Below are positions 9,952 to 18,680 of a stretch of 49,737 nucleotides of DNA, one piece after another. A model generated the notes under the pieces. That model made no database searches. It worked only from the letters and a program-made list of their open reading frames with translations, and had not been told where the DNA came from. Location of the stretch: assembly GCF_030158815.1 (NCBI RefSeq), contig NZ_BPFZ01000017.1, forward strand, positions 1 through 49,737. Direction: 5' to 3'. Origin of the DNA: Candidatus Phycosocius spiralis (GTDB lineage Bacteria; Pseudomonadota; Alphaproteobacteria; Caulobacterales; Aquidulcibacteraceae). Position 1 is the first letter of the stretch, and every line of letters begins with the position of its first letter. A program made the position numbers and the translations under genes.

Positions 9952-9978
9952 AAAGGGATCAGAGAAGATCCCTTTTTT
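9952..9978 (+). terminator. Rho-independent terminator of trcR
   Basis: Nine-bp arms AAAGGGATC (9952-9960) and GATCCCTTT (9967-9975) enclose AGAGAA and run into further Ts. It lies 69 bp after the trcR stop. Confidence 0.85.
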
Positions 9979-10456
9979 GATTATGGATTGAGCAAGAATC
10001 GAAATTTCGACCCCGCGCCATCCGACGGGAAACTGCGTTCTCAAGGGGGCTTGGTTCCGGGCGTTTCAATATGAGATTTAGGCGAATGCTAGGCGGCTCG
10101 ATCCTTTGGGAATAGCTTCTAAGAGCTTAAGTGATTTGACCATGGCGGTGCATAAAGGATCATATGCATCTTCCACGCAACCTGTGATGCCCCAAAAGAG
10201 ATTCGGTTTTGATTGAGCCGAAAACGACTTAGAGTGGTTCAAGGGCGCGCCACGCTTGCCTTGAAGCCGTCTCTTGACACCTCAGCTTGCGCGCTAAAAC
10301 TCAAATATGGCCTTGAAATGCTAATCGCTCCGGGATGGCGCAGTCCCGCCGGACTGCACCCTGCGGCGCGAAGCGCATTGCTGATCTTTGTAATTCAGTC
10401 TGTGTTCATCTGAGAAATAACAGTTATGTTTCCGCTCTAAAATGTCGGAGGCTGAT
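9979..10456. other. Intergenic region without a supported gene
   Basis: No convincing coding sequence. It holds a perfect 7-bp hairpin, GCAGTCC/GGACTGC with loop CGCC, at 10340-10357, about 100 nt before the lipoprotein hydrolase, and presumably the promoter of that gene. A short possible reading frame here has no recognisable features and no ribosome-binding site. Confidence 0.5.
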
Positions 10457-11302
10457 ATGACTTTGTTGTTAAGATTTTTGACGACTTGCGCTTTGCTTAC
10501 AGCTTTAAGCGGCTGCACCATGACGATCACTCAGGCTACTTTTTTTCCGGATCGACTACTGGTTCCACCAGCTGTGGTGCTGCAGGTTCCACAAGGTTAT
10601 TCTGCTACTAGCCAATTGATGGATTTGGATCAGCTCGGCAAGGTTCGCGTTGTTAAATTGGATAACCCAAAAAGTCAGGCTACCCTCATATATAGCGCAG
10701 GGAATGGTGGCTTTGTAGATTCGGAAAGTTCCAGCAAAATGGCTAAAAGCTTTGCAGAACTGACCGGGGCTGACATCATTCTTTACGACTATCCAGGTCG
10801 TGGTGGTACCACGGTACCCGCTTCAATCGAAGCAATGGTCAAATTCGGTCCGGCATTTATCGATCGGTTACGTAACAATGGTTTCATTGAGGACGGCCCT
10901 TTATATGCCTATGGTTTGTCCTTCGGCGGCAGTGTGGCAGCCTCAATGGCGCGATCTGGGGGCTTTTCAGGCTTGATTATTGAAGGCAGTGCTGCCGATT
11001 ATCAAGCTATCGGTAGCGATTTTGTACCAAGCATTGCCCGTCCGTTCATTAGAATACGGATGGATAAAGCATTGCAACAGTTTGATTATTTTGGCTATGC
11101 TCGCGCGTCTAACGTCCCTATTTTGCTGCTGTCTGGCGCGAAAGATACAGTCATTCGTCCCATACGTATGAAGCAATTCGCTGAACAACTCACATCGAAA
11201 GGCGCGTCTGTAACCCTCCAGGTCGTCCCCGTGGGCCATGGCGGTGCTTTGAGTAGTGAGAAAGGCCGTGAAGCGCTTCAAGCTTTCATGCGAACACCGT
11301 GA
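10457..11302 (+). CDS. Alpha/beta hydrolase lipoprotein
   Basis: A 281-residue serine hydrolase fold protein with a lipoprotein signal ending LTALSGC (Cys20), so it is probably anchored in the periplasm. The nucleophile elbow GLSFGG places Ser155; Asp230 (GAKDTVI) and His261 (VGHGG) complete a plausible triad. DIILYDYPGRGG is the typical oxyanion-hole strand of this group. The substrate cannot be inferred. I chose ATG 10457, preceded by GGAGG at 10447-10451 (5-nt spacing), over an upstream in-frame codon at 10442, because it starts the signal peptide directly. It is the last chromosomal gene before the island. Confidence 0.85.
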   Translation: MTLLLRFLTTCALLTALSGCTMTITQATFFPDRLLVPPAVVLQVPQGYSATSQLMDLDQLGKVRVVKLDNPKSQATLIYSAGNGGFVDSESSSKMAKSFAELTGADIILYDYPGRGGTTVPASIEAMVKFGPAFIDRLRNNGFIEDGPLYAYGLSFGGSVAASMARSGGFSGLIIEGSAADYQAIGSDFVPSIARPFIRIRMDKALQQFDYFGYARASNVPILLLSGAKDTVIRPIRMKQFAEQLTSKGASVTLQVVPVGHGGALSSEKGREALQAFMRTP

Positions 11303-11474
11303 AGTTCGGTTGGGCTTTGGTTAGTTTGGCCGCTTACGTAAGCTCGGTTTGAGAGGCCTTATCGCTGGTCTTCAATATTGGATCTAAGGCTGCAGACAAT
11401 TCGTCCGGCCCGACGCGCCGCCTTTAACAGAAAGCGCCTTCTTGCGCTGCAAAATAAGTATTTGTGGATGAAAG

Positions 11475-11525
11475 AAAAATGGAGCGGGCGATGAGGATCG
11501 AACTCACGACATCCACCTTGGCAAG
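11475..11525. repeat. Left attachment site: 3' tRNA-Gly fragment (att)
   Basis: Fifty-one bases match 35348-35398 in the same orientation with two adjacent mismatches (11496-11497 region). The shared segment is the 3' part of tRNA-Gly(GCC), including the CCA end, T arm and anticodon loop; after the shared part the sequence diverges, so no tRNA can form here. This is the duplicated target left by integration at a tRNA 3' end and marks the left border of the island. Confidence 0.9.
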
Positions 11526-11651
11526 TTTGAACGCATAGATCTATGGTTGATTTTTACTTGTCATAGCTTTTAAAGACTAACTTGATTTTACAGAGACTTA
11601 AGCGCACTTTTCACCAGCGCTTGTGATTGCTTGTCAGGGATCATTTTTAAG

Positions 11652-11674
11652 TTGGTAGCTGAGTGGTAGCTGGC
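11652..11674 (+). promoter_or_regulatory. Candidate integrase arm-type sites, left end
   Basis: Two TGGTAGCTG units spaced 11 bp apart lie about 127 bp inside the left att core. The same doublet occurs at the right end (35244-35266), and a single inverted copy at 35301-35311. Position at both island ends and helical spacing suggest recombinase arm binding; this is inference. Confidence 0.55.
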
Positions 11675-11768
11675 GCGGCACAAAATTTGCGACGAACTCA
11701 CGCATTCTCACCTCTGTTGTGGTCATGTGTTTGGAGCAGACACCGCTATGAATTGAAGGGCAAGCCAG

Positions 11769-13079
11769 ATGTCGACTACCCCATTGAAGGCTCGGTTGAC
11801 CAAGCGATTGGTCGATAGCGCAGCACCAACAAGTGACGGTGAATTCAGGATCTGGGACGCCAGTGTTCGGGGTTTCTTTTTGCGGGTCTGGCCCGGTGGT
11901 CGAAAGACCTATTGCCTAAAGGCTCGTGCGAACGGGGTGCAGCGTTGGGTCACGATCGGTGAGCATGGGGCACCTTGGACGCCTGAGATGGCACGCGACA
12001 AAGCGCTAGAGTTGATTACCGCACTCAATCGAGGTGAGGATCCAAGTTCCATACTCGGCCAAGCGGCTAATTCGGATACTCCTTCACCGAGTATTGCTGA
12101 ACCAAAAGCTCTCCAGCCAACAACGATCTCAGAGCTGTTTGATCTCTATTTGCGAGAGGGCCCCCAAGATAAGCCTTTGAAGCGGGAATCGTCATGGGGC
12201 GTTGATCGCAGCTGCTATCTTCGCCACATCCAGCCTTTGCTGGGAGACAGGGTCGCCGCTCATTTGAGGCCGTCAGATCTGGCAGCCTTTCAAGCGAAAG
12301 TCGCGGCAGGGGAAACGTCCGCTGACATCAAGACCAAGAAACAGGGAAGGGCAATCGTCACAGGCGGTCCGGGTGTGGCTGCGCGGGCCATGCGATGTTT
12401 ATCGGCCATGCTTAATTGGGCCATCTGGCGAGAGATTCTTAGAGATAACCCAGCCAAGCACGTTCAAAAGTATCGCGATGCTGAGCGTGATCGTCCGCTT
12501 ACAGAAGATGAGGCGCGACGAGTTTGGGCAGCGCTAGATGACGCAGAAGCAGCATGGCTCTTAACGCGAGACATGGCGGACATCATCCGCCTCATCATGT
12601 TGACTGGCGCTCGCCGAAACGAAATCGTGGAACTGCAATGGTCGGAGGTAGATCTCGGCCGATCCAGATTGGTACTACCTCCTGTCCGGACCAAAATGGG
12701 TGGACTCAATCGATCACGTATCATCGCTTTATCTGATCCCGCGCGTTTGATTATTGAAAAGCGTACACCGGGACGTGGGGCTTGGGTCTTCATGTCAGAA
12801 CGGGTTGATAAGCCGCTCGTTGGCGTTAATCGCGCTTGGGAAAAGGTTCGCGCAATCATCGGTCTGCCCGATGTCCGACTTCACGATTTACGCCACAGCT
12901 TTGCAACCTTTGCTGTTGAGGCTGGCGCGTCTCTATATGTTGTTGGCAAATCTCTAGGGCATCGAAAGAGTGTTTCAACTGAGCGCTATGCCCATATTGG
13001 CGATCTGCCCCAGCGCGGTGTCGCCGACCTGGTCGCAGCCCGTATAGTCACGCCACGCGCAGATCAACGTGACAATTGA
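11769..13079 (+). CDS. int: Tyrosine-type site-specific integrase
   Basis: A 436-residue phage/ICE-type integrase that would catalyse recombination between the tRNA-Gly site and the element. The N-terminal domain (KARLTKRLVDSA, IWDASVRGFFLRVWPGG) is the DUF4102-like arm-binding domain of tRNA-targeting integrases. Catalytic residues are readable: Arg282 (TGARRNEI), His372 and Arg375 (HDLRHSFAT), the LGHRK histidine, and the nucleophile Tyr407 (ERYAH). Full length and intact, so excision could still be possible. It sits 243 bp from the left att copy, pointing into the island. Candidate arm sites lie in its upstream region, so its promoter may be autoregulated. Confidence 0.96.
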   Translation: MSTTPLKARLTKRLVDSAAPTSDGEFRIWDASVRGFFLRVWPGGRKTYCLKARANGVQRWVTIGEHGAPWTPEMARDKALELITALNRGEDPSSILGQAANSDTPSPSIAEPKALQPTTISELFDLYLREGPQDKPLKRESSWGVDRSCYLRHIQPLLGDRVAAHLRPSDLAAFQAKVAAGETSADIKTKKQGRAIVTGGPGVAARAMRCLSAMLNWAIWREILRDNPAKHVQKYRDAERDRPLTEDEARRVWAALDDAEAAWLLTRDMADIIRLIMLTGARRNEIVELQWSEVDLGRSRLVLPPVRTKMGGLNRSRIIALSDPARLIIEKRTPGRGAWVFMSERVDKPLVGVNRAWEKVRAIIGLPDVRLHDLRHSFATFAVEAGASLYVVGKSLGHRKSVSTERYAHIGDLPQRGVADLVAARIVTPRADQRDN

Positions 13080-13120
13080 CAAGTGTCGCTTGACATTCTA
13101 TGGTCTGCGGAGTATGCGAA

Positions 13121-13408
13121 ATGGAGATAGGGAGCGTTCGTCACAAAGCACTCTTGGCCTTTTTGGAAACCGGCAAGTCCAAAGGGCTGCCAGGCAACCT
13201 CGTCGAGAGGTTGCGCAGAATGCTGGTCTGGCTTGATGCAATTGATCAAGCCAATGACCTATATGTGCCTCCAAATTACGGAGCGCATCAATTGGGTGGA
13301 GATCGCGCAGGAGTTTGGTCGCTGACTGTCAGCCGGAACTGGCGTATGACTTTTCAAGTAAGCGAAAGCCTCATAATTGAGGACTTGGATTTGGAGGATT
13401 ATCACTAA
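13121..13408 (+). CDS. higB: HigB-like toxin (RelE/ParE superfamily)
   Basis: A 95-residue toxin of the HigB type, a ribosome-dependent mRNA endonuclease. Typical segments: VRHKALLAFLETGKSKGLP, ERLRRMLVWLDAIDQANDL, LGGDRAGVWSLTVSRNWRMTF and the C-terminal EDYH. I chose ATG 13121 over an earlier ATG at 13100 because family members begin with this MxxxxRHK arrangement and CGGAG at 13108-13112 lies 8 nt upstream. The toxin comes before the antitoxin, as in higBA operons; its stop overlaps the next start by one base (TAATG). It probably stabilises the island. Two TTGACA hexamers just upstream (13075-13098) may form the promoter. Confidence 0.9.
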   Translation: MEIGSVRHKALLAFLETGKSKGLPGNLVERLRRMLVWLDAIDQANDLYVPPNYGAHQLGGDRAGVWSLTVSRNWRMTFQVSESLIIEDLDLEDYH

Positions 13409-13704
13409 TGGCAATTAAGTTGCACGATAGTTTTGCCATGCATCCCGGTTCGTGGCTCCGTAGCGATATCATTGAGGCCCACGGTTTGTCAGTGACCGAT
13501 GCAGCCAGTCATCTCGGCGTGACGCGTCAAGCACTAACCAATCTCTTGACCGGGAAAGCGGGATTGTCAGCAGAAATGGCTATCCGTTTTGAAAAGGTAT
13601 TTGGCACGCGTGCTCAGACGTTGCTCAAGATGCAGCTTCGCTATGAGTTAGCCCAGGCTCGTGCCAATCAGGATGGCATTAAAGTCAATCCACTGGCCGC
13701 GTAA
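13408..13704 (+). CDS. higA: HigA-like antitoxin, HTH
   Basis: A 98-residue helix-turn-helix antitoxin of the HigA family. The N-terminus (MHPGSWLRSDIIEAHGLSVTDAA) and HTH (LGVTRQALTNLLTGKAGLSAEMAIRFEKVFG, in segments) are characteristic. It would bind and neutralise the HigB-like toxin and repress the shared promoter. The start codon overlaps the toxin stop, indicating translational coupling. No other antitoxin candidate is nearby. Confidence 0.92.
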   Translation: MAIKLHDSFAMHPGSWLRSDIIEAHGLSVTDAASHLGVTRQALTNLLTGKAGLSAEMAIRFEKVFGTRAQTLLKMQLRYELAQARANQDGIKVNPLAA

Positions 13705-14011
13705 TCGCGCAGAGGTAAGTTGAGTTCTTGATCTACTGTCTTGGCAAGCAGCAATTGTCCCAAACCGCCTTTTCGGCAAGATAAAATATCACCGATAGGG
13801 CAGAAATCCAAAATTCATTTAGTCCAAGCCCCGTGTTCGACCTGCCAGAGGCAAGGTCGAGACGTGATGACGGGACGCGCCCCGCGTCCCGACACCTGAA
13901 GATGCGCCAGAGCGTGATGGCCGGGTCAAGGGGGGCAGAGCCCCCTTCAAGAAGGTTACCTTGACGCGCCCAAACGCTTTGGCATTTTGCGAAATTTGGC
14001 AATGCAAGAGC
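13705..14011. other. Structured intergenic region with serial hairpins
   Basis: No gene seen. A run of inverted repeats: TCGACCTGCC/GGCAAGGTCGA (13837-13860, one bulge); CGGGACGCG/CGCGTCCCG (13871-13891, loop CCC); a G-run/C-run hairpin with loop AGA (13928-13947) inside outer arms GTCAAGG (13925-13931) and CCTTGAC (13959-13965); CCAAA/TTTGG (13970-13982). It could be a bidirectional terminator between higA and the convergent HTH gene, or part of a transfer or replication origin. Confidence 0.5.
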
Positions 14012-14215
14012 TTACCGCCCATATTGGCTGGTGTTGGCATACAAGCGATCCAGTGCCCATGCATCAAGCGCGGAGACGAGATAACGGACTAAGCGAGGGC
14101 CATATTTGATGAAGGGAGGGCCTTCACCAGTAACGCGCCAGCGGTTCAAGGTGTGCTTGGAAATCTTCAAATGGGCGGCAGCATCTTCAACGGTAAGTAG
14201 TGTGTCGGTGTTCAT
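14012..14215 (-). CDS. Small helix-turn-helix protein, excisionase/AlpA-like
   Basis: Sixty-seven residues, nearly all a MerR/AlpA-type helix-turn-helix: LLTVEDAAAHLKISKHTLNRW followed by a wing (GPPFIKYGPRLVRYLVSALDAWA, in segments). Such proteins on islands act as recombination directionality factors or as regulators of int. AGAGGA about 7 nt upstream of the ATG supports the start. It is convergent with higBA. Which of the two roles it has cannot be told. Confidence 0.8.
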   Translation of the reverse strand: MNTDTLLTVEDAAAHLKISKHTLNRWRVTGEGPPFIKYGPRLVRYLVSALDAWALDRLYANTSQYGR

Positions 14216-14528
14216 GGGGAAATCCTCTTTCAGGCTCTACAAGCATCGCGGAACTGCGATCTCGCAAGACCAAGAGAACTCATAAAAACCACACTAATCC
14301 AGCATGTTCACCAAAATCGGGAAGCCCAAAAAAACGGGACTTATCCACCTGATATCCACAGTTGGATCGAACTGTTTCGAAGGGTTCCAGCACGCGCCGG
14401 CGTAGCCAATTGTGACCCTCCATGCCCCATCGCCACAATACGCCTCAGAGAAGAAATCGGGGGTGCAACGGGCTAGATTGGAGGCGTCAGAAGTAAAATT
14501 TCGACGGTCTGACTGCAAAAAAGCTTGG
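14216..14528. other. Intergenic region with two DnaA-box-like sites
   Basis: No supported gene. TTATCCACC (14341-14349) and ATATCCACA (14352-14360) each differ by one base from the DnaA box TTATCCACA and lie two bases apart in the same orientation. The rest shows nothing I recognise. Confidence 0.35.
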
Positions 14529-15782
14529 CTAGGACCATAAAATGCTGACGGGTGCGGTGAAAATACGTTCGCTTACCTCTTGGACGTAATCACCGTCATG
14601 AAGAACAATGCCAAGCTTAAATTGGTTCTGAGCTGTATCGCGTAGTTTTGTCAGACCTCTGATGTCTGCAGGTCTGATTGTTGCGCTCGCTTTGACTTCA
14701 ATCCCAATCAGATGGCCTGGAGACCGCTCTAATACAAAGTCCACTTCCACTTGGTCCTTGTCCCGATAATGACTGATAGAGGTGTGGCGGGCAGTTAAGC
14801 TCGCAGCTTTGCGCAATTCACCAAAGACGAAGGTCTCCAACAATGGGCCAAAGAGCTGTCTGTCGCGTTCAAGTTTAGCATGATCAAAATTTTGCAACGC
14901 TGCAACCAAACCAGAATCGAAGAATTGTACCTTGGGCGCGCGCACAAGCCGCTTCAGGGCATTAGAATGCCATGCTGGAACTCGAGTTATCAGGAAAAGG
15001 CGCTCCAATAGGCCAAGCCATCTTTCGATAGATTTTGCGTCTACCCCTATAGTACTCCCCAATGCTGAAAGGTTTAGCAATTGGCTTGCTCGCACTGCCA
15101 GATTGTTGACCAGTGCCAACATCTGATCGGGCTTCGTGATAAGCGCCAACTCGCCCACATCCCGCAAAGCAAGTGATTGAGCATACGACAAGAGCCAGTC
15201 TGAACGACGCTTGGCATTGGCGCGAGCAAGCGCCTCTGGATAACCTCCTGCAAGGACAATCTCGGCTAGATTGCTAGTAGCAAGCTTTGGAGTTTGACGC
15301 GTGATGAGTCCTTCAAAGGCGTTATCCAGAAACTGAGATGGTCCTGATTGGGCAAGCTCGCTCTGCGACAACGGCAACAGTTCAATGGTCTCGACTCGGC
15401 CAGCCAATGAGTCAGGCGTAACGCTTGAGCCAAATAGATCGGCCGATCCCGTGATCAGAAACCTGCCGAAGCGCTGATCTTCATCAACCGTTTGTTTGAT
15501 TGCCAAAACTAAATCTGGAGCCCGTTGAATTTCGTCGATTACGGCCCGATCTAGGCGACGGATAAAGCCGGTTGGGTCTGAGTTCGCAAATGCGCGGGTT
15601 TGGTTATCGTCGAGGGTCAGAAACTCCAGACCTTCGCGTTTGGCTATCGCCTTAGCCAGTGTTGTTTTGCCCGATTGTCGTGGCCCCACGAGTGCGACAA
15701 CGCGTGTATCAGAAAGCGCGAGGTCCACCAGGTTGGCAGCGTGACGAGAGAGAAGTTGGCTTGTCATAAGCTTGATGTCCAT
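14529..15782 (-). CDS. ATP-binding protein, AAA_14/DUF4143 family
   Basis: A 417-residue P-loop ATPase with a C-terminal DUF4143-like domain. Walker A GPRQSGKT at residues 33-40; Walker B-like RAVIDEIQRAPDL; LITGSADLFGSSV resembles the sensor segment. The C-terminal part carries a nuclease-like pattern (VEVDFVLERSPGHLIGIEVKAS) reminiscent of the PD-(D/E)XK fold often found in this family. Biochemical function is not established for these proteins; they are common in accessory DNA and sometimes linked to defence or toxin-antitoxin modules. It is monocistronic here and transcribed away from the second HTH gene. Confidence 0.85.
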   Translation of the reverse strand: MDIKLMTSQLLSRHAANLVDLALSDTRVVALVGPRQSGKTTLAKAIAKREGLEFLTLDDNQTRAFANSDPTGFIRRLDRAVIDEIQRAPDLVLAIKQTVDEDQRFGRFLITGSADLFGSSVTPDSLAGRVETIELLPLSQSELAQSGPSQFLDNAFEGLITRQTPKLATSNLAEIVLAGGYPEALARANAKRRSDWLLSYAQSLALRDVGELALITKPDQMLALVNNLAVRASQLLNLSALGSTIGVDAKSIERWLGLLERLFLITRVPAWHSNALKRLVRAPKVQFFDSGLVAALQNFDHAKLERDRQLFGPLLETFVFGELRKAASLTARHTSISHYRDKDQVEVDFVLERSPGHLIGIEVKASATIRPADIRGLTKLRDTAQNQFKLGIVLHDGDYVQEVSERIFTAPVSILWS

Positions 15783-15920
15783 GGCGGTCGCTAGAGTGCG
15801 CTGATTCTTGTAGGGACAAGTCTATACTACCGTCCAATACGGAATGAAAGTGCGTCTAATCCGGAATCATAGCCCGTCTATTCCCGCATGAAATGGCACT
15901 GTCTTAATCAATCGATCTAC

Positions 15921-16295
15921 CTAAGTTATTCTTTCGGCAATCCAGTCAGACAGATCGGTCCTTCTATAGCCAATGGCTCTGCCGCCTAATCGCACAAATC
16001 GTGGCCCATCTCCAAGCATCCGCCATTTCTTCAAAAGGCTGAGTGAGACCGACAATAGCGACGCGGCTTCGACTGGCCGCACGACTTCAGGGGGAAGGGT
16101 CCCGAGGCTCTTGCGCGGCGGCGGTTCTACTTTGACCGGTGCAGGCGGATGCTTCGGCGAGACATCAGATTTGGAAAGCTGGGCAGCCGCAACGGGCAAC
16201 GCCGTCACCGCCTTTGGCTTCTGGCCGAGCGCCAAACTCTCGCCAAACAAACCAAGCTGGCGCTGATCCACATCTGCTCTGAGCCGTCTTCCCAT
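15921..16295 (-). CDS. Helix-turn-helix protein with disordered N-terminus
   Basis: About 124 residues from ATG 16295 (MGRRLRADVDQRQLGLFGE); a GTG at 16310 would add five. The first 70 residues are proline- and lysine-rich and probably disordered (KHPPAPVKVEPPPRK). The C-terminal 55 residues form an AlpA-like helix-turn-helix (VEAASLLSVSLSLLKKWRMLG, in segments; GPRFVRLGGRAIGYRRTDLSDW). Similar small DNA-binding proteins lie near relaxase genes in alphaproteobacterial mobile elements and may regulate transfer or replication. The specific role is not known. Confidence 0.7.
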   Translation of the reverse strand: MGRRLRADVDQRQLGLFGESLALGQKPKAVTALPVAAAQLSKSDVSPKHPPAPVKVEPPPRKSLGTLPPEVVRPVEAASLLSVSLSLLKKWRMLGDGPRFVRLGGRAIGYRRTDLSDWIAERIT

Positions 16296-16565
16296 TAGAC
16301 ACGTCCGCACTTAGCGAGAGGAGATGAGCAAGTTTTAGGCCAGCTTTTGAGACCGGCGGGCGGCGAGCCAAAGTCGCTCCAAAGAACGCGCTTAAATGAC
16401 TGATGTTGGCCGAAAGGGGATGGTCTGCTTTGGGATGTGATCAATAACAACCAGCAATTCGTTAGTCTTCTGCGGCACAGTCCACCGAATGCGAGACAAC
16501 CCGAAGTCCGCAACTCATAGCAAGCAAATATAGACTTCGAAACACGCAAAGCTTAGTGATTGATC

Positions 16566-16874
16566 ATGAGCAAGCGACCTAAGATACGTCTTTCTAGACT
16601 GCGCGATATTGGCTGGCGTTTCTGGGACCCCATTGGCCTAGCGAGTCTTGCAGGGACATGGGAAAATAGCGCCGCTGCGGATGAATACGACGGCTATTTG
16701 TTAACGGTTGCGGCAATGATAAGGCGCGGTGAGGGCGACGATATCGCTGCGAAACACCTCATTTGGGCGGAAAGCGAAAACATGGGGTTGGGCCTAGGGA
16801 TCGATACTCAAGCGCGCGCGGACGCAACAATCGCTGCCATTCATTCTGATGATCAACTTTGGAACGAAGGGTAG
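16566..16874 (+). CDS. Hypothetical protein (small, acidic)
   Basis: About 102 residues from ATG 16566; a TTG at 16560 is an alternative, and neither has a strong ribosome-binding site. Recognisable blocks are RLRDIGWRFWDPIGLA, DEYDGYLLTVAAMIRRG and ESENMGLGLGID. The coding appearance is good (steady residue composition, no low-complexity), but I cannot name a family or a function. It stands alone on the plus strand between two minus-strand genes of the mobilisation region. Confidence 0.6.
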   Translation: MSKRPKIRLSRLRDIGWRFWDPIGLASLAGTWENSAAADEYDGYLLTVAAMIRRGEGDDIAAKHLIWAESENMGLGLGIDTQARADATIAAIHSDDQLWNEG

Positions 16875-17015
16875 GCCAAGAGAGCCATTTTCAAGGAATC
16901 TTGGTCATTAATCAGTCGAAGGTTGGTCAAATCTCGCTACTTGAGTCTGGTTAGTCCGCTTTCGCGCTACTCTCAATTACGCCCAATCGAGCAGCCTTAG
17001 CGCAAAGCAGACCCT

Positions 17016-18680
17016 CTACCTTCCCAACCCATACCCAAGGCTAAGGTCCTGCACCACCTGCACGGCCCCACCGCGCCCAAGGCTGCTAAGGCTGACATTG
17101 TCGCCGATATTGATCGCGCTCTCGATGGGTGTCGGGACCATGACGACTTGATTGCCCATGCCAGAGGCCCGTTCGAGGAGGGCGACGCGGCCCGCGTGGA
17201 GCTCTTCGAACGAGCCAACCCGCCAGCCGTCATAGACAGTGTGACTGGGTGAGGTGAGGGTGCCCCGCCCTTGTTCGGCGAGGGTTTCGCTGAGGGCATT
17301 AATCTCTGCCCCTTGAAGCACGTCTTTAGCCCCGTCATGGAACGAGAAGACCCCGTCCTGACCGCAAGCCCCAAGCCCTGCACGAACATGGTCTTGCGCC
17401 CGTGAGGCGAGCGCCTGATCGATACGGGCATCACCGGTAAAGAAACGCTCCTCGCCATGACCGATACGGTCAAGCTCGCGGTCTAGCGCGGTAAAGGCTG
17501 TTGCCCCGAGTTGATCTTCGAGTGAGTGATAGGAGAGGCGCGAGAGATGGCCCGCCTCATCCACATGTACCCATGATCCCTTCTGAAGATGATCGACCAA
17601 GGGCGACTTGGTGTTGACCATGGTCTTGGTCTTGCTGCCGGTATCAAGGATCAGGACGCTGTTGCCGCTTGCTCGCCTCTCAAAGCCGACAACCTCACCA
17701 ACCAGTTCTTCACCCCGTTCATGAAGCTTGGTCGTACTGCGCGTCTTGGTGATATCAACCCGTGACTTCTCGGCTAACGTCTCTGTCCAGCCGCCCTTGA
17801 AGGCCATCACATTGCGGCGCACTTCTGTGGCAAGGCCGCGTGCTTCCAGCTCGCGCGCACGAGCGCGAAGCGCATTGCCCCAGATTGCTTGATCGGGATC
17901 TCGCCCGCCTAGGTCTTGGAGCCGAACTTCTCTCCGTCCATCAAGCTCTGCCGCAAGGGCCTTATCTAGCCGACTGAACCCCTTGGCATGGATATCGCGA
18001 TCAAGGGCCATACGCTCATCGAAGATCGAGCGCTCTCCGAGTTCTGCCGTTGCGCGTTCCCGTGCCTGATGGCGAAGACCATGAGAGAGATAATCGCGGG
18101 GGATACGTAACTCATGACCTTCACGGGTTCTTCCCCGCAAGATGACATGGGCATGGGGATTATCCGTGTTCCAATGATTGATAGCGACCCATTCTGTCCC
18201 AACACCAAGGTCGCTTTCCATTTGCCCTATCACATCGCGAACATATTCCTGAAGATCTTCCATGCGTGAAGCACTCTCTGGCGCAATCATAATCCGAAAG
18301 TGGCGTGGGTCTTCCTGGGTCCAGTCATCTAGCTCGCGTGACAGGCCCTCAACCTTGTCCCGATAAGCGTCATAGAACTGTCCCTGCTCATCGTCTCGAG
18401 CTGCTCCATCACGACCAAGATAAGCAGCATGGGCGGCAAGCTTCGCACTACCCGCGCGATGAGCCGAGAAGGATACCTTGATTATAACGCGTTGGCGTCT
18501 GTCCGAGCTAAACCCACCTCGAGCACCACTAACACTACCACCCCGAAAAGAACCACCCGTCCCAAGCCTTGCCCCACCAATCGCCTTACTCAAGCGGGCA
18601 CCCAAGGCCCCAGACCGAGCGTCCCCGCGTCGCCCAACAGCAAGGCGGATGCTCAACGCCTCAGATCCACGCTCTGCCAT
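17016..18680 (-). CDS. Relaxase/mobilisation nuclease (DUF3363-type, RlxS-like)
   Basis: A 554-residue relaxase that would nick the transfer origin and lead the strand into a recipient. Motif III is intact: INHWNTDNPHAHVILRG with His169, His176 and His178. A likely catalytic tyrosine is Tyr87 in AAHAAYLGRDG. The N-terminal about 60 residues are Gly/Arg-rich; the C-terminal half (LEARGLATEVRRNVMAF, VGFERRASGNSVLILDTG) matches the DUF3363 region of alphaproteobacterial relaxases. In related ICEs the next gene is the coupling protein, as here, but here the two are divergent with a 187-bp gap holding a strong hairpin. Intact, though no secretion channel is encoded in the island. Confidence 0.9.
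   Translation of the reverse strand: MAERGSEALSIRLAVGRRGDARSGALGARLSKAIGGARLGTGGSFRGGSVSGARGGFSSDRRQRVIIKVSFSAHRAGSAKLAAHAAYLGRDGAARDDEQGQFYDAYRDKVEGLSRELDDWTQEDPRHFRIMIAPESASRMEDLQEYVRDVIGQMESDLGVGTEWVAINHWNTDNPHAHVILRGRTREGHELRIPRDYLSHGLRHQARERATAELGERSIFDERMALDRDIHAKGFSRLDKALAAELDGRREVRLQDLGGRDPDQAIWGNALRARARELEARGLATEVRRNVMAFKGGWTETLAEKSRVDITKTRSTTKLHERGEELVGEVVGFERRASGNSVLILDTGSKTKTMVNTKSPLVDHLQKGSWVHVDEAGHLSRLSYHSLEDQLGATAFTALDRELDRIGHGEERFFTGDARIDQALASRAQDHVRAGLGACGQDGVFSFHDGAKDVLQGAEINALSETLAEQGRGTLTSPSHTVYDGWRVGSFEELHAGRVALLERASGMGNQVVMVPTPIESAINIGDNVSLSSLGRGGAVQVVQDLSLGYGLGR

Noticed and set aside
10213-10413. Possible 66-codon gene before the lipoprotein hydrolase
   Set aside because: No ribosome-binding site, unlike any family I know, and it crosses a perfect hairpin.
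14294-14518. Possible 74-codon minus-strand gene
   Set aside because: Crosses the DnaA-box-like region, has no recognisable features and no ribosome-binding site.
16997-17473. Long minus-strand frame over the 3' part of the relaxase gene
   Set aside because: It is an alternative frame of the relaxase; its residue composition is Ser/Arg-rich and shows no motifs.
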